From Pseudomonadota bacterium (lineage in GTDB: Bacteria > Pseudomonadota > Gammaproteobacteria > Steroidobacterales > Steroidobacteraceae), in the NCBI GenBank assembly GCA_018241445.1, contig JAFEDT010000003.1, positions 1 through 64,000 on the forward strand: DNA of 64,000 bases, given 5' to 3'. Under the pieces are notes generated by a model that worked only from the letters and a program-made list of their open reading frames with translations, had not been told where the DNA came from and ran no database searches. A program made the position numbers and the translations under genes. Positions 50,596 to 61,430 of the stretch are shown piece after piece; the first letter of the stretch is position 1, and every line of letters begins with the position of its first letter.

Positions 50596-52716
50596 TTAGC
50601 GCAGCCGGCGCGCCTCGATCACGTTGGGCACTGCGGTGAGGCGGCGCAGCACGCCGCCGAGTTGTTCCAGGTCGCGCACGCCGATCGTCAGCGAAAGCCA
50701 GGCAATCCCGGTGTCGTGATCGGTGCGCGACGCAACCGCATCGATGCGCAGGTGCAGCGAGGCGAGCACGTCGCTCAGGTCACGCAGCAGGCCGCGTCGA
50801 TCGTAGGCGCTGATCTCCAGCGTCACGTTCAGGGCGTCGCTGTCGCCCCCGGCCCACTCGACATTCAACACTCGCTCCGGCTTCACGGCCACCATGCGCG
50901 CCAGCCCCGGACAGCCGGCGCGATGCACGGTGACACCGCGCCCCTGGGTCACGTAGCCGGTAATGGGTTGTGGACGCAGCGGAGCGCAGCAGCGTGCCAG
51001 CGTGACCGGCAGGTCGCCTACGCCCTCGATGTCGATCGGAGAGCGTCCGCGCCGTGCCGCGGGTGCGCGCGGCCGCCGCGGCGGCGCCGGCGGTGGCGCG
51101 GCGAACAGGCGCGTTGCCGCGTGCAGCAGTTGGGTGACAGTGATCTCGCCTTCGCCCAGCAGCTGGTACAGGCGCTCGGCATCCGTGGCGTTGAGTGCCT
51201 GCGCCAGCTGCGCCAGCTGCGGCGGCTGCAGTCCGATGCGGCTCAGCTCCCGCTCCACGATGGCGCGGCCGGCAGCGCGATTGTCGCCGACGTCCTGGCG
51301 GCGGAACCAGGCGCGCACCTTGCTGCGATTGCGCGGCGAGGCCAGGTAACCCTGTTCGGGCGCCAGCCAGTCGCGGCTGGGAGCCTCGTGCCGGCCGGTG
51401 ATGATCTCCACGATTTCGCCGCTGGCGAGGACGTGGGTCAGGGGCACGATGCGGCTGTTGACCCGCGCGCCACGGCAGCGGTGGCCGAGGGAGGTATGCA
51501 CACCATAGGCGAAGTCGAGCGGCGTTGCGCCACGCTGCAGATCGATGACTTCGCCCTTGGGCGTCAGGACATAAACCCTGTCCTCGAACAACTCGCTGCG
51601 CATGCCCTCGATGAAGTCGCGATCCGCATCCGCGCCCTCGCCGGGCTCGAGCAGCCGGCGCACCCACTCGATCTTGCGCTGGTACTGGGCGTCCGCGGGT
51701 CCGCCTTCCTTGTACGACCAGTGCGCCGCCACGCCCAGCTCGGCGTGCTCATGCATGTCGTGGGTGCGGATCTGCACCTCGACGCTGAGCGACTGCGGGC
51801 CGATCACGGCGGTATGGATGGAGCGGTAGCCGTTGCCCTTGGGTGTGGCGATGTAGTCGTCGAACTCCCCGGGAATATAGGGCCAGGTGCCGTGCACGAT
51901 ACCCAGCGCCGCGTAGCAGGCGGGCAGGGACGCGGTGACGATGCGCACCGCGCGCACGTCGAACAGCTGCTCGAATGCCAGCTGTTTGCGCTGCATCTTG
52001 CGGTAGATGCTGTAGATGTGTTTTGGGCGGCCGTAGACCTGTGCCTCGATTCCGGCAGCGGCCAGGGCGGAGCGCAACAGCGTACAGAAGGACTCGATGT
52101 ACCGCTCGCGGTCGGCGCGGCGTTCATTGAGCGCCGCGGCGATGCGCCGGTACTCTTGCGGTTCCAGGTAGCGGAACGCCAGGTCTTCCATTTCCCACTT
52201 CAGCTGCCAGACACCCAGGCGGTTGGCCAGGGGGCCGTAGAGTGCACGGGCCTCCAGTGCACGCCGCTCACGCTCCGCCTGCGGCAGGGCGCGCGCATGG
52301 CGCAGCTGCACCAGCTCCCCGGCCAGATGCGCTACCACCAGGCGCGGATCGCTGACGACGGCAAGCAGCATCTTGCGCAGCGCCTCGGTCTGGCGCGTGT
52401 CCAGGCCATGGACCGGGGACCAATCAGCCGGCAGGGAGACCTGGGGCAGGCGCATCAGGTTTTGGGCGGTGGCGACAGCAGTGGCGTCCAGCAGCGCCGC
52501 GCAGCGTCCCGCATCGAGCGGACCGGCGGTGAGGGCCGCACGCGCCAGCAGCGCCAGGCCCAGGGACGCGTGAGCCGTAAGCCCGCCCAGCAGCAGCGCG
52601 CCCTCGGCTGCCAGGTTCAATGCCGCAGCGGCCGCCGGCGCCGCCTGCGCGAGAGCGTGGTGCGCGCGATCGATCGCAGCGCGCACCTCGGGAGGACAGA
52701 TCTGGCCGGTCTCCAT
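50596..52716 (-). CDS. relA: RelA-type (p)ppGpp synthetase
   Basis: A 706-residue long RSH protein. The N-terminal hydrolase-like domain lacks the HDxxED motif, as in RelA. The synthetase domain has GRPKHIYSIYRKMQRK and EFDDYIATPKGNGYRSIHTA; the acidic EFDDY form is RelA-like rather than SpoT-like. TGS (VYVLTPKGEVIDLQRGATPL), a zinc-finger-like region (VTLARCCAPLRPQPITGYV) and a C-terminal ACT domain follow. It makes ppGpp on ribosomes with uncharged tRNA. The gene is divergent from the yebC-ruv block (71-base gap) and convergent with lpdA. Confidence 0.93.
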   Translation of the reverse strand: METGQICPPEVRAAIDRAHHALAQAAPAAAAALNLAAEGALLLGGLTAHASLGLALLARAALTAGPLDAGRCAALLDATAVATAQNLMRLPQVSLPADWSPVHGLDTRQTEALRKMLLAVVSDPRLVVAHLAGELVQLRHARALPQAERERRALEARALYGPLANRLGVWQLKWEMEDLAFRYLEPQEYRRIAAALNERRADRERYIESFCTLLRSALAAAGIEAQVYGRPKHIYSIYRKMQRKQLAFEQLFDVRAVRIVTASLPACYAALGIVHGTWPYIPGEFDDYIATPKGNGYRSIHTAVIGPQSLSVEVQIRTHDMHEHAELGVAAHWSYKEGGPADAQYQRKIEWVRRLLEPGEGADADRDFIEGMRSELFEDRVYVLTPKGEVIDLQRGATPLDFAYGVHTSLGHRCRGARVNSRIVPLTHVLASGEIVEIITGRHEAPSRDWLAPEQGYLASPRNRSKVRAWFRRQDVGDNRAAGRAIVERELSRIGLQPPQLAQLAQALNATDAERLYQLLGEGEITVTQLLHAATRLFAAPPPAPPRRPRAPAARRGRSPIDIEGVGDLPVTLARCCAPLRPQPITGYVTQGRGVTVHRAGCPGLARMVAVKPERVLNVEWAGGDSDALNVTLEISAYDRRGLLRDLSDVLASLHLRIDAVASRTDHDTGIAWLSLTIGVRDLEQLGGVLRRLTAVPNVIEARRLR

Positions 52717-52787
52717 TGTCTTGCTGCGGTGACGGTGCGTTTGCCGCTATCATAACCGCGAACGTGCAGATCACCGGGGGCCCCGCC

Positions 52788-53381
52788 ATGGCACACAGCA
52801 GCTGGGCCAACATCCAGCACCGCGAGAGCGCCCAGGCGCGCCTGCGCGGCAAGGTGCGGCCCGACGACGCACGCGAGGACCTCGAGCCGGTGCGCTACGA
52901 GGGCTATGGCCCGGGCGGCGCGGCGGTGGTGGTGGAATGCCTGACGCGCGATCCGCAGCGGGTGGCGGCGCAGGTGCGCAGCACCTTTGTGCGGCACGGC
53001 GGCCAGCTCGGTGCCGACGGCTCGGTCAGCTACCTGTTCAACGTCGTGGGGCTGATGACCTACCCGCCCGGCACCGACGCGGAGCGGCTGATGCGGGTGG
53101 CGCTGGAGGCGGGCGCGGAGGACGTGGTCCCCAACCCGGATCGCTCGGTGGAAGTGCTGGCCGATCCGCTGGAATTCGCCACCGTGCGTGCGGTTCTGAC
53201 CTACGAAGGCTTCGCGCCGGCGAGTGCGAGCCTGACGCGCCGCGCCGCGACACCGCTGGAGCTTTCAGGGGAGAATGCGCAGCGGATGATGAGGCTGCTG
53301 GCCGACCTCGAGGAACTGGAAGAAGTACGGGATATATATTCGAATGTCGAGATATCGGACGAGGTCCTGGCGCGCGTTTGA
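52788..53381 (+). CDS. YebC/PmpR-family protein with shortened N-terminal domain
   Basis: A 197-residue relative of YebC/TACO1, which is normally about 240-250 residues. The start HSSWANIQHRESAQARLRGK and the later VRYEGYGPGGAAVVVECLTR and DGSVSYLFNVVGLM are family motifs. Between RGK and RYEGYGPGG only about 16 residues remain where about 65 are usual, so most of the N-terminal helical domain is missing in frame. YebC proteins act as ribosome-associated factors at polyproline stretches or as regulators. It sits in its usual place before ruvC. Whether a second full-length YebC exists elsewhere is unknown. Confidence 0.85.
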   Translation: MAHSSWANIQHRESAQARLRGKVRPDDAREDLEPVRYEGYGPGGAAVVVECLTRDPQRVAAQVRSTFVRHGGQLGADGSVSYLFNVVGLMTYPPGTDAERLMRVALEAGAEDVVPNPDRSVEVLADPLEFATVRAVLTYEGFAPASASLTRRAATPLELSGENAQRMMRLLADLEELEEVRDIYSNVEISDEVLARV

Positions 53382-53439
53382 CCCGGCCGCGGCGGCCGCC
53401 ATGCCGCACACTGCGGCGCTGCCGGTCCCCGCCGCCCCG

Positions 53440-53952
53440 ATGCGCATCCTGGGGCTCGATCCGGGCTCGCGTCGCACCGGATTCGGCCTGATCGAATGCC
53501 ATGGCACGGCACTGATGGTACTGGCCTACGGCTGCCTCAACGTCGAACGCGCCACCCCGGCGGCGCGCCTGCGGCGCATCTTTTCGGGACTGGCCGCGTT
53601 GATCGACCACCATGCTCCGCAGGAGGTCGCCATTGAACGCGTATTCGTCAGCCGCAACGTGGACAGCGCGCTCAAGCTCGGCCAGGCGCGCGGTGCGGCA
53701 CTGTGCGCAATACCGGAGGAGGTGCCGGTATTCGAGTACGCGCCGCGCGCCATCAAGCTGGCGCTGGTCGGCTCGGGGGCCGCGGAGAAGCGCCAGGTCG
53801 CGCACATGGTGCGCACCCTGCTGGCGCTGCGGGAACTGCCGGTGGCGGACGCCGCCGATGCGCTGGCGGCGGCGGTGTGTCACGCCCATGCGCGGCGACT
53901 GACGCGATTGGTGCAGCAGATGGCCGCGCCGGCGCACAGGATGGCGCGATGA
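53440..53952 (+). CDS. ruvC: Holliday junction endonuclease RuvC
   Basis: A 170-residue resolvase (E. coli 173). Acidic catalytic residues are visible: Asp7 in [14 protein letters not shown], Glu in [12 protein letters not shown], and the C-terminal [14 protein letters not shown] pair. It cuts Holliday junctions made by RuvAB branch migration. ATG 53440 gives the canonical start MRILGLDPG; an in-frame ATG at 53401 would add 13 residues. Its stop overlaps the ruvA start (ATGA). Confidence 0.95.
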   Translation: MRILGLDPGSRRTGFGLIECHGTALMVLAYGCLNVERATPAARLRRIFSGLAALIDHHAPQEVAIERVFVSRNVDSALKLGQARGAALCAIPEEVPVFEYAPRAIKLALVGSGAAEKRQVAHMVRTLLALRELPVADAADALAAAVCHAHARRLTRLVQQMAAPAHRMAR

Positions 53953-54542
53953 TCGGCTCGCTGCGCGGGCGGATCAGCGCCAAGGCGCCACCGCAACTGA
54001 CGCTGGAGGTGGGCGGGGTCGGCTACGAGGTGGAGGCGCCCATGTCCACCTTCTTCCACTTGCCCCAGGTGGGGGCCGAGGTGCTGCTGCTGACGCACCT
54101 GGTGGTGCGCGAGGATGCGCAGGTGCTGTATGGCTTTGCGACGCAGGAAGAGCGCCACCTGTTCCGCAGCCTGATCCGGGTGTCGGGTGTGGGGCCGAAG
54201 ATCGCCCTCGCGCTGCTGTCGGGAATCAGCGTCAACGCCTTCGCCGAGTGCGTGCAGCGGGAGGACGCTGCGGCGCTGACGCGCATCCCCGGCGTGGGCC
54301 GCAAGACCGCGGAGCGGTTGTTGGTGGAGATGCGCGACCGCCTGGGGACGCCTGCCGCCGCGGCCGGCACGCCGGCGGCAGCTGTCGGCAGCCCCGAGGG
54401 CGAGGCATACGGCGCGCTGGTGGCGCTCGGCTACCGCCCGGCGGAAGCCACGCGCTTGCTGAAGGCGGCGGGTCCCGGTACACACTCCACCGAGGAACTG
54501 ATCCGGCGCGCGTTGCAGGGTGCGGCGCGCGAACAGGGCTGA
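53949..54542 (+). CDS. ruvA: Holliday junction DNA helicase subunit RuvA
   Basis: A 197-residue protein with the three RuvA domains: the OB-fold ([20 protein letters not shown]), the double helix-hairpin-helix ([18 protein letters not shown] and [19 protein letters not shown]) and the C-terminal RuvB-binding UBA-like domain ([20 protein letters not shown]). Tetramers bind the four-way junction and load RuvB. It overlaps ruvC by four bases and ends eight bases before ruvB. Confidence 0.96.
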   Translation: MIGSLRGRISAKAPPQLTLEVGGVGYEVEAPMSTFFHLPQVGAEVLLLTHLVVREDAQVLYGFATQEERHLFRSLIRVSGVGPKIALALLSGISVNAFAECVQREDAAALTRIPGVGRKTAERLLVEMRDRLGTPAAAAGTPAAAVGSPEGEAYGALVALGYRPAEATRLLKAAGPGTHSTEELIRRALQGAAREQG

Positions 54543-54550
54543 GGATTGAC

Positions 54551-55587
<1,037 letters not shown>

Positions 55588-55591
<4 letters not shown>

Positions 55592-56013
55592 GCGCCTTCG
55601 TCTGGCCGGCGCGGGTCTACTGGGAGGACACCGACGGCGGGGCGGTGGTGTATTACGCCAACTACCTGCGCTACCTGGAGCGGGCGCGTACCGAGTGGCT
55701 GCGGGCGCGAGGTCATTCGCAGCAGCAGCTGGCGCGCGATCCGGGCATCCTGTTCACCGTGGTCAGCCTCTCCGTCAACTACCGTGCGCCGGCGCGCCTG
55801 GACGATCAGCTGCAGGTGTCATGTCGGCCGCGCCTGCGGGGCGCGGCGTCCCTGGACTTCGTGCAGCAGATCCACCGTGTTGGCGGAGCGCCGCCCCCAG
55901 GGGGCAGCGCGCAGCTGCTGCTCGATGCGCAGGTGCGGGTGGCCTGCGTCGATGCAACCAGCCTGCGGCCGCAGCGGCTGCCGGCGTTTCTGCTGGAGGC
56001 CGTAGATGGGTGA
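55588..56013 (+). CDS. ybgC: Tol-Pal-associated acyl-CoA thioesterase YbgC
   Basis: A 141-residue hotdog-fold thioesterase, the first gene of the classic tol-pal cluster. The catalytic-Asp loop is visible in [20 protein letters not shown]; the usual His of VVYHANY is Tyr here. It is thought to hydrolyse acyl-CoA or interact with acyl carrier protein and phospholipid synthesis at the inner membrane. It overlaps ruvB by four bases and tolQ by eight. Confidence 0.92.
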
Positions 56014-56688
56014 ACAACTGTCGATCATCCGCCTGGTGGCCCAGGCCAGCGTGCCGGTGCAGATCGTCATCGCACTGCTGTTGCTGGCGTCGCTGACCTC
56101 GTGGACGATCATCTTCCGCAAGCGCCAGACGATTGGCCGTGCGCGCCGCGAGGCGGACCGCTTCGAGAGCCGCTTCTGGTCCGGGGATGACCTGGCGCAG
56201 CTGTATCGCGCCATCGAATCCGCCGGCGGCGCCACCGGCATGGCCGGCATCTTCGAGTCGGGCTTTCGCGAGTTCGCGCGCCTGCGCCAGAGCGGCGCCG
56301 CCGCCGACCAGCTGCTGGAGGGCTCGCGCCGCGCGATGCGCGTCGCGCAGCTGCGGGAGATCGACCGCCTGGAGCACAGCCTGGCAACGCTGGCGACGGT
56401 GGGCAGTACCAGTCCCTACGTCGGGCTGTTCGGCACGGTGTGGGGCATCATGAGTGCCTTCTCATCACTGGGCAATGTGCAGCAGGCGACGCTCGCGATG
56501 GTGGCGCCTGGCATCTCCGAGGCCCTGGTGGCCACCGCTGTCGGCCTGTTTGCCGCGATTCCGGCAGTCATCGCCTACAACCGCTTTGCCGACGAGGTCA
56601 GCCGCCTGGAACTGCGCTTCGATGCCTTCGGCGAAGAGTTTTCCACCATCCTGCAGCGCCACGCGGCGCGCGCCGCGGAGAAGGGCTG

Positions 56689-56689
<1 letters not shown>
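56006..56689 (+). CDS. tolQ: Tol-Pal proton channel subunit TolQ
   Basis: A 227-residue inner membrane protein of the MotA/TolQ/ExbB family with three transmembrane segments: about 19-40, and the pair near 130-205. The conserved channel region TLATVGSTSPYVGLFGTVWG followed by MSAFSSLGNVQQATLAMVAP is intact. With TolR it uses proton motive force to energise TolA during cell division. The stop overlaps the tolR ATG by one base. Confidence 0.96.
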
Positions 56690-57132
<443 letters not shown>

Positions 57133-57141
57133 TGCACGCGC

Positions 57142-58008
57142 ATGGAGCGTGCCGCGGACCGCTGGACGGGGATCGGTTTGTCGGTGCTGGTGCACGTGGC
57201 ACTGGTGGCGGCGCTGGCCTGGGGCTGGATGTTGTTTCGCCGTCCACCGCGGCCCCATGCGACGCTCGCCATCGAGGCCACCACGGTGGACGCGCGCGCG
57301 CTGCGGAGCTTGACCACACCGGCGATTCCAAAGCCTGCGCCGCCCGCCGCAGCGGCCGAACCGCAGGGCCCGCCGCAGCCGACAGCGCAGGAGCTGGCGC
57401 AGCGCGAGGCACAGCGCCGGGAGCAGCAGGTCGAGCAGCAGCGTCAGGAAGCGAAACGCCAGCAGGAGCAGCAGCGGGAACAGCAACTGCGGGCGCAGCA
57501 GGAACAGGCGGCGCAGGAGCAGCGCCAACAGGAGGAGGAGCAGGTGCGGCGCGCACAGGAGAAGCAGCGTGCGGCACAACAGGCGGCGCAGGCGCGGGCC
57601 GCCGCAGACAAGGCGGCGCGCGAGGCCGCCGAAGCAGCCAAACGGCAGCAGCAGGAGGATGCCCAGGAGGCGCGCGAGCGCCAGGCGGACCTGCAGCGAC
57701 AGCTTGCGGCGGAGGGCGCGGCCACACGGGACCAGGCGGCGCTTGCGACCTGGGTGTCGCAAATCACCGCCAGGATCCAGCGGGCCTGGCTGCGCCCGCC
57801 GACGGCGCGCGCCGGAATACAATGCATGCTCTATGTGACCCAGACACCCACCGGTGAGGTGACCCAGGTGAGCTTCGGACCCTGCAACGCGGACGCCGCC
57901 GTGCGCGATTCGATCGAGGCCGCGGTATACCGCGCCTCGCCGTTGCCACCGCCGCCGGATCCCGCGCTGTTCGACCGCAATCTCAAGATCAACTTCAAGC
58001 CGGACTGA
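57142..58008 (+). CDS. tolA: Tol-Pal energy-transducing protein TolA
   Basis: A 288-residue protein. One N-terminal transmembrane helix (GIGLSVLVHVALVAALAWGW) is followed by a long Gln/Ala/Glu/Arg-rich helix (about 70-190) spanning the periplasm and a C-terminal domain (WVSQITARIQRAWLRPPTAR, RDSIEAAVYRASPLPPPPDP) that contacts Pal and TolB. The helical part is shorter than in E. coli (421 residues in total). The tolB start overlaps the stop by one base. Confidence 0.93.
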   Translation: MERAADRWTGIGLSVLVHVALVAALAWGWMLFRRPPRPHATLAIEATTVDARALRSLTTPAIPKPAPPAAAAEPQGPPQPTAQELAQREAQRREQQVEQQRQEAKRQQEQQREQQLRAQQEQAAQEQRQQEEEQVRRAQEKQRAAQQAAQARAAADKAAREAAEAAKRQQQEDAQEARERQADLQRQLAAEGAATRDQAALATWVSQITARIQRAWLRPPTARAGIQCMLYVTQTPTGEVTQVSFGPCNADAAVRDSIEAAVYRASPLPPPPDPALFDRNLKINFKPD

Positions 58009-59363
58009 TGCGCATGCCTGATCGTTACCTGTCTTTCCTGGCTGTACCCGTTTGGCTGCGCGGCGCGGCCTGGCCGCGTGGCCTGGCGCTGCTGCTGGCG
58101 GTGGCCGCCGCAACGCCGGCGAGTGCATCGCTCGACATCGAGATCACCTCCGGCGTTCGCGATCCCGTGCCGATTGCGGTGGTGCCTTTCGCGCGCGCGG
58201 TTCCGGCCGACGGCGGCCTGGACGTGGCCGCGGTGATCCAGAACGACCTGGCGGGCAGTGGCCGCTTCCGCGCCCTGGAGCGCGAGCGCATGCCGGCGCG
58301 GCCGACGCGGGCCGAGGACATCAATGCCGCCGCCTGGAAGGCCGTCGGCAGCGACTACGTGGTAGTGGGCAGTGTCAACGCGCTGCCGGACGGCAACCTG
58401 GCGCTGGACTTCGAGCTGGTCAATTCCCTGACGGGCATGAAGCTGGCCAGTCAGCGCTTTACGGGGTCGACGGCCGCGCTACGCAATGCCGCGCACCGGG
58501 TCAGCGATGCCGTGTACCAGAAGATATTGGGTGTGCGCGGCGCCTTTGCCACGCGCATCGCCTATGTCGCAGTCGGCGGCGTGGCGCCGGCGCTGCACTA
58601 CCAGCTGGTGGTAGCCGACGCCGACGGCGCCAATGCCCGGGTCATCCTGGAGTCGAGGCTGCCGCTGATGTCCCCCGCCTGGTCGCCGGACGGCCAGTGG
58701 CTGGCCTATGTCTCCTTCGAAACCAAACACGCGGCCGTGTATGTGCAGCTGGTGCGCACAGGAGAGCGCCGCCAGGTCTCGGCGCGCGCCGGCATCAACG
58801 GCGCACCGGCGTGGTCGCCGGATGGGCGGCGGCTGGCCCTGACCCTGGGCGGCCGGGGCGGCAACCCCGACATCTATGTGCTGGACCTGGGCAGCCAGGC
58901 GTTGACACGGATCACGGACGATCCGGCGATCGACACCGAGCCGGCATGGACGCCTGACGGGCGCTCGCTGTATTTCACCTCCGATCGCGCCGGCGCTCCG
59001 CAGATCTATGAGATCAGCCTGCAGTCCGGCAGCCGGCCGAGGCGCATCACCTTCGGCAGCAATTACAGTGCCCGGCCACGCGTCTCACCGGATGGATCGC
59101 TGCTGGCCATGGTGACACTCGAGGGTGGCAACTATCGCATCGCCGTCCAGGATCTTGGTTCCGGCAGTACGCGGGTGCTGACGCACGGGCGGCTTGACGA
59201 ATCCCCGAGCTTTGCCCCCAATGGCGCTACACTTATCTATTCGCAGCGCGATGGAGAGCGCGGATCGCTGGCCACGGTTTCAAGCGACGGCCTGACGGGC
59301 CTGCGTCTGAGAGCGTCCGAGGGCGAGGTACGTGAACCGGCGTGGGGCCCATTTGTTCCCTGA
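58008..59363 (+). CDS. tolB: Tol-Pal periplasmic protein TolB
   Basis: A 451-residue protein with a signal peptide (cleavage near ASASLD). The N-terminal TolB domain (VPIAVVPFARAVPADGGLDV) is followed by a six-bladed beta-propeller with repeated blade motifs such as SPAWSPDGQWLAYVSFE, GAPAWSPDGRRLALTLGG and EPAWTPDGRSLYFTSDRAG. It binds Pal and TolA in the periplasm. The next gene, pal, begins 35 bases later with its own ribosome site. Confidence 0.96.
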   Translation: MRMPDRYLSFLAVPVWLRGAAWPRGLALLLAVAAATPASASLDIEITSGVRDPVPIAVVPFARAVPADGGLDVAAVIQNDLAGSGRFRALERERMPARPTRAEDINAAAWKAVGSDYVVVGSVNALPDGNLALDFELVNSLTGMKLASQRFTGSTAALRNAAHRVSDAVYQKILGVRGAFATRIAYVAVGGVAPALHYQLVVADADGANARVILESRLPLMSPAWSPDGQWLAYVSFETKHAAVYVQLVRTGERRQVSARAGINGAPAWSPDGRRLALTLGGRGGNPDIYVLDLGSQALTRITDDPAIDTEPAWTPDGRSLYFTSDRAGAPQIYEISLQSGSRPRRITFGSNYSARPRVSPDGSLLAMVTLEGGNYRIAVQDLGSGSTRVLTHGRLDESPSFAPNGATLIYSQRDGERGSLATVSSDGLTGLRLRASEGEVREPAWGPFVP

Positions 59364-59398
59364 CGCGCCGGGTGCGGATTTTATGCGGAGGTAGAGGC

Positions 59399-59980
59399 AT
59401 GGTTGAAAGAACATTGATCCGGCATGCGGCGATCGCCGCGCTGTTGGCTATCGTACTGGGGGTGGCAGGGTGCGCCAGCCACAAGCCCAAGCCCTCGGCG
59501 GGTGCGGGTGGCGCAGGCGCGGCATCTTCCACGGAAGCCGCCGGGGCGCAGGGCGCCGGCGTGGGCGCCGCGGCCAGCGCCAGCGGCAATCCCGACGACG
59601 AAACAGCGGGCCCGCAGGCGGGGCTGCTGGCCACGCGGATCGTGTACTTCGAGTTCGACAGCACCGAGATCAAGGGTGCCGGCACTGAAGTGGTGGGCGC
59701 GCATGCCCGGTATCTCGCGGCCAATCCCACGGCGCGGGTGCGGCTGGAGGGTAATACGGACGAGCGGGGTTCGCGCGAATACAACATCGGGCTCGGCGAG
59801 CGACGGGCACAGGCGGTGCGGCACGCGCTGCTGCTGCAGGGGGCTGCGGACGGACAGATCAGTACCGTGAGCTACGGCGAGGAACGGCCGGCGGCGCCAG
59901 GCCACGACGAGGAGGCCTGGGCGAAAAACCGCCGTGTGGAGATCGTGTACCTGACCCCCGCTGCCCCGGCGAAGCAGTAG
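59399..59980 (+). CDS. pal: Peptidoglycan-associated lipoprotein Pal
   Basis: A 193-residue outer membrane lipoprotein: lipobox LGVAGC (Cys24), a long Ala/Gly-rich linker (about 25-75), and an OmpA-like domain with IVYFEFDSTEIKG, LEGNTDERGSREYNIGL and NRRVEIVYLTP, the diaminopimelate-binding surface. The linker is longer than in E. coli Pal. GGAGG is well spaced before ATG 59399. It anchors the outer membrane to peptidoglycan. Confidence 0.96.
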   Translation: MVERTLIRHAAIAALLAIVLGVAGCASHKPKPSAGAGGAGAASSTEAAGAQGAGVGAAASASGNPDDETAGPQAGLLATRIVYFEFDSTEIKGAGTEVVGAHARYLAANPTARVRLEGNTDERGSREYNIGLGERRAQAVRHALLLQGAADGQISTVSYGEERPAAPGHDEEAWAKNRRVEIVYLTPAAPAKQ

Positions 59981-60009
59981 CGGACCTGCGGGCGCTGAGG
60001 AGAACGGCG

Positions 60010-60762
60010 ATGAAAGCGTGGCTGGGCATGGCGGTGGCGACATTCCTGTTGTCGGGTTGCGCCACGACACCTCCGGAGGAGGACCCCGTGCAGCAGAAGC
60101 TCGCGGACCTGGAGGCGCGCACGCAGCGCCTGGAGCGGATCGCGGCCAACGAGGCGGAGCTTTCGCAGCGCGTCGATGCCGCGCAGGACGGTGTGCGGGA
60201 GTTGCGCGGGCGAGTCGATACGCTGGAGCACGCTGCCGAGGCACACACCCGGCCGCAGGGTGAGCCCGGCGGCGCGCCGGCGGGCTCTGCGGGGGGTGCA
60301 GCTGCTGCGGCCGCAGGCGCCGCGGCAGTCGCAGGCACTGCGGGTGCGGCGGGTAGTGCGGGTCCAGCGGGCGAGGGGGCTTCGTCGCAGGAACAGGCGG
60401 TCTACTCCCAGGCCTTCGATGCGCTCAAGGCCGGCAGCTATTCCATCGCCAGCACCGGGTTCAAGGATTTCCTCACCAACTACCCCAACAGCCCGCTGGC
60501 GGACAACGCCCAGTACTGGCTGGGTGAAACCTACTACGTCAATCACGAGTACGATGCGGCCAGTGCGGCCTTCCAGGCCGTGCTCAAGCGCTGGCCAGAT
60601 TCGCGCCGCGCCCCAGAGGCACTGTTGAAACTGGGCTACACACAGCAGGCGCAGAAGCAGTATGCGGCGGCGCGTGCCACGCTCGCTGATGTGACGCGGC
60701 GCTTCCCCGGAACTGACTCGGCACGGCTGGCCGCGGAGCGCCTGTCGCGCTTACCGCAGTGA
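60010..60762 (+). CDS. cpoB: Tol-Pal-associated coordinator CpoB/YbgF (lipoprotein form)
   Basis: A 250-residue protein with an N-terminal coiled coil (QQKLADLEARTQRLERIAAN, trimerisation region), an Ala/Gly-rich linker (about 85-120) and a C-terminal TPR domain (YSQAFDALKAGSYSIASTGF, DNAQYWLGETYYVNHEYDAA). The signal sequence ends LLSGCAT, a lipobox, so it is probably lipid-anchored, unlike the soluble E. coli CpoB. It coordinates TolA with PBP1B during division. GAGGAG lies before the ATG. Confidence 0.92.
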   Translation: MKAWLGMAVATFLLSGCATTPPEEDPVQQKLADLEARTQRLERIAANEAELSQRVDAAQDGVRELRGRVDTLEHAAEAHTRPQGEPGGAPAGSAGGAAAAAAGAAAVAGTAGAAGSAGPAGEGASSQEQAVYSQAFDALKAGSYSIASTGFKDFLTNYPNSPLADNAQYWLGETYYVNHEYDAASAAFQAVLKRWPDSRRAPEALLKLGYTQQAQKQYAAARATLADVTRRFPGTDSARLAAERLSRLPQ

Positions 60763-60775
60763 CCCCGGGGGGCGT

Positions 60776-61417
60776 GTGACACGCCTGAAACTGACCGAGA
60801 TCTTTCATTCCCTGCAGGGGGAGGCCGATACCGCCGGGGTGCCCACGGTGTTCGTGCGCCTGACCGGCTGTCCGCTGCGGTGCCAATACTGCGATACGCA
60901 ATACGCCTTCCACGGCGGTGAGTGGTGGGAGATGGACGCGATCCTGGCGCGTGTGCGGGAGTTCGGCACCTCACATGTCTGTGTGACCGGCGGCGAGCCG
61001 CTGGCGCAGAAGGGCTGTGTGGAGCTGCTGCAGTGCCTGTGCAATGCGGGCCTGCGGGTCTCACTCGAGACCAGCGGCGCACTGGCGCTGGATGCCGTCG
61101 ATCCGCGCGTGATCAAGGTGGTGGACGTGAAAACGCCCGGCTCGGGCGAGGAAGGCCGCAACCGTTACCAGGAGCTGCCGCGCCTGCAGGCGCACGACCT
61201 GGTGAAGTTCGTCATCTGCAGCCGCGCGGATTACGAGTGGAGCCGTGACCGCCTGCCGGGGTTGGCCATTCCGCATTCCTGCACGGTGCTGTTCTCGCCC
61301 AGCCACGAGCAGCTCCCGGCACGCGATCTCGCCGAATGGATCCTGGCGGACCGGCTGCCTGTGCGACTGCAGATCCAGCTGCACAAATACCTGTGGGGCA
61401 ACGTTCCCGGCCGATGA
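60776..61417 (+). CDS. queE: 7-carboxy-7-deazaguanine synthase
   Basis: A 213-residue radical SAM enzyme. The cluster motif [15 protein letters not shown] is CxxxCxxC, preceded by [15 protein letters not shown] and followed by [13 protein letters not shown]. It converts 6-carboxytetrahydropterin to 7-carboxy-7-deazaguanine for queuosine. GTG 60776 is 13 bases after cpoB; queC follows after 13 bases, the usual gammaproteobacterial order. Confidence 0.95.
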   Translation: MTRLKLTEIFHSLQGEADTAGVPTVFVRLTGCPLRCQYCDTQYAFHGGEWWEMDAILARVREFGTSHVCVTGGEPLAQKGCVELLQCLCNAGLRVSLETSGALALDAVDPRVIKVVDVKTPGSGEEGRNRYQELPRLQAHDLVKFVICSRADYEWSRDRLPGLAIPHSCTVLFSPSHEQLPARDLAEWILADRLPVRLQIQLHKYLWGNVPGR

Positions 61418-61430
61418 GGAGCCGCTACCG

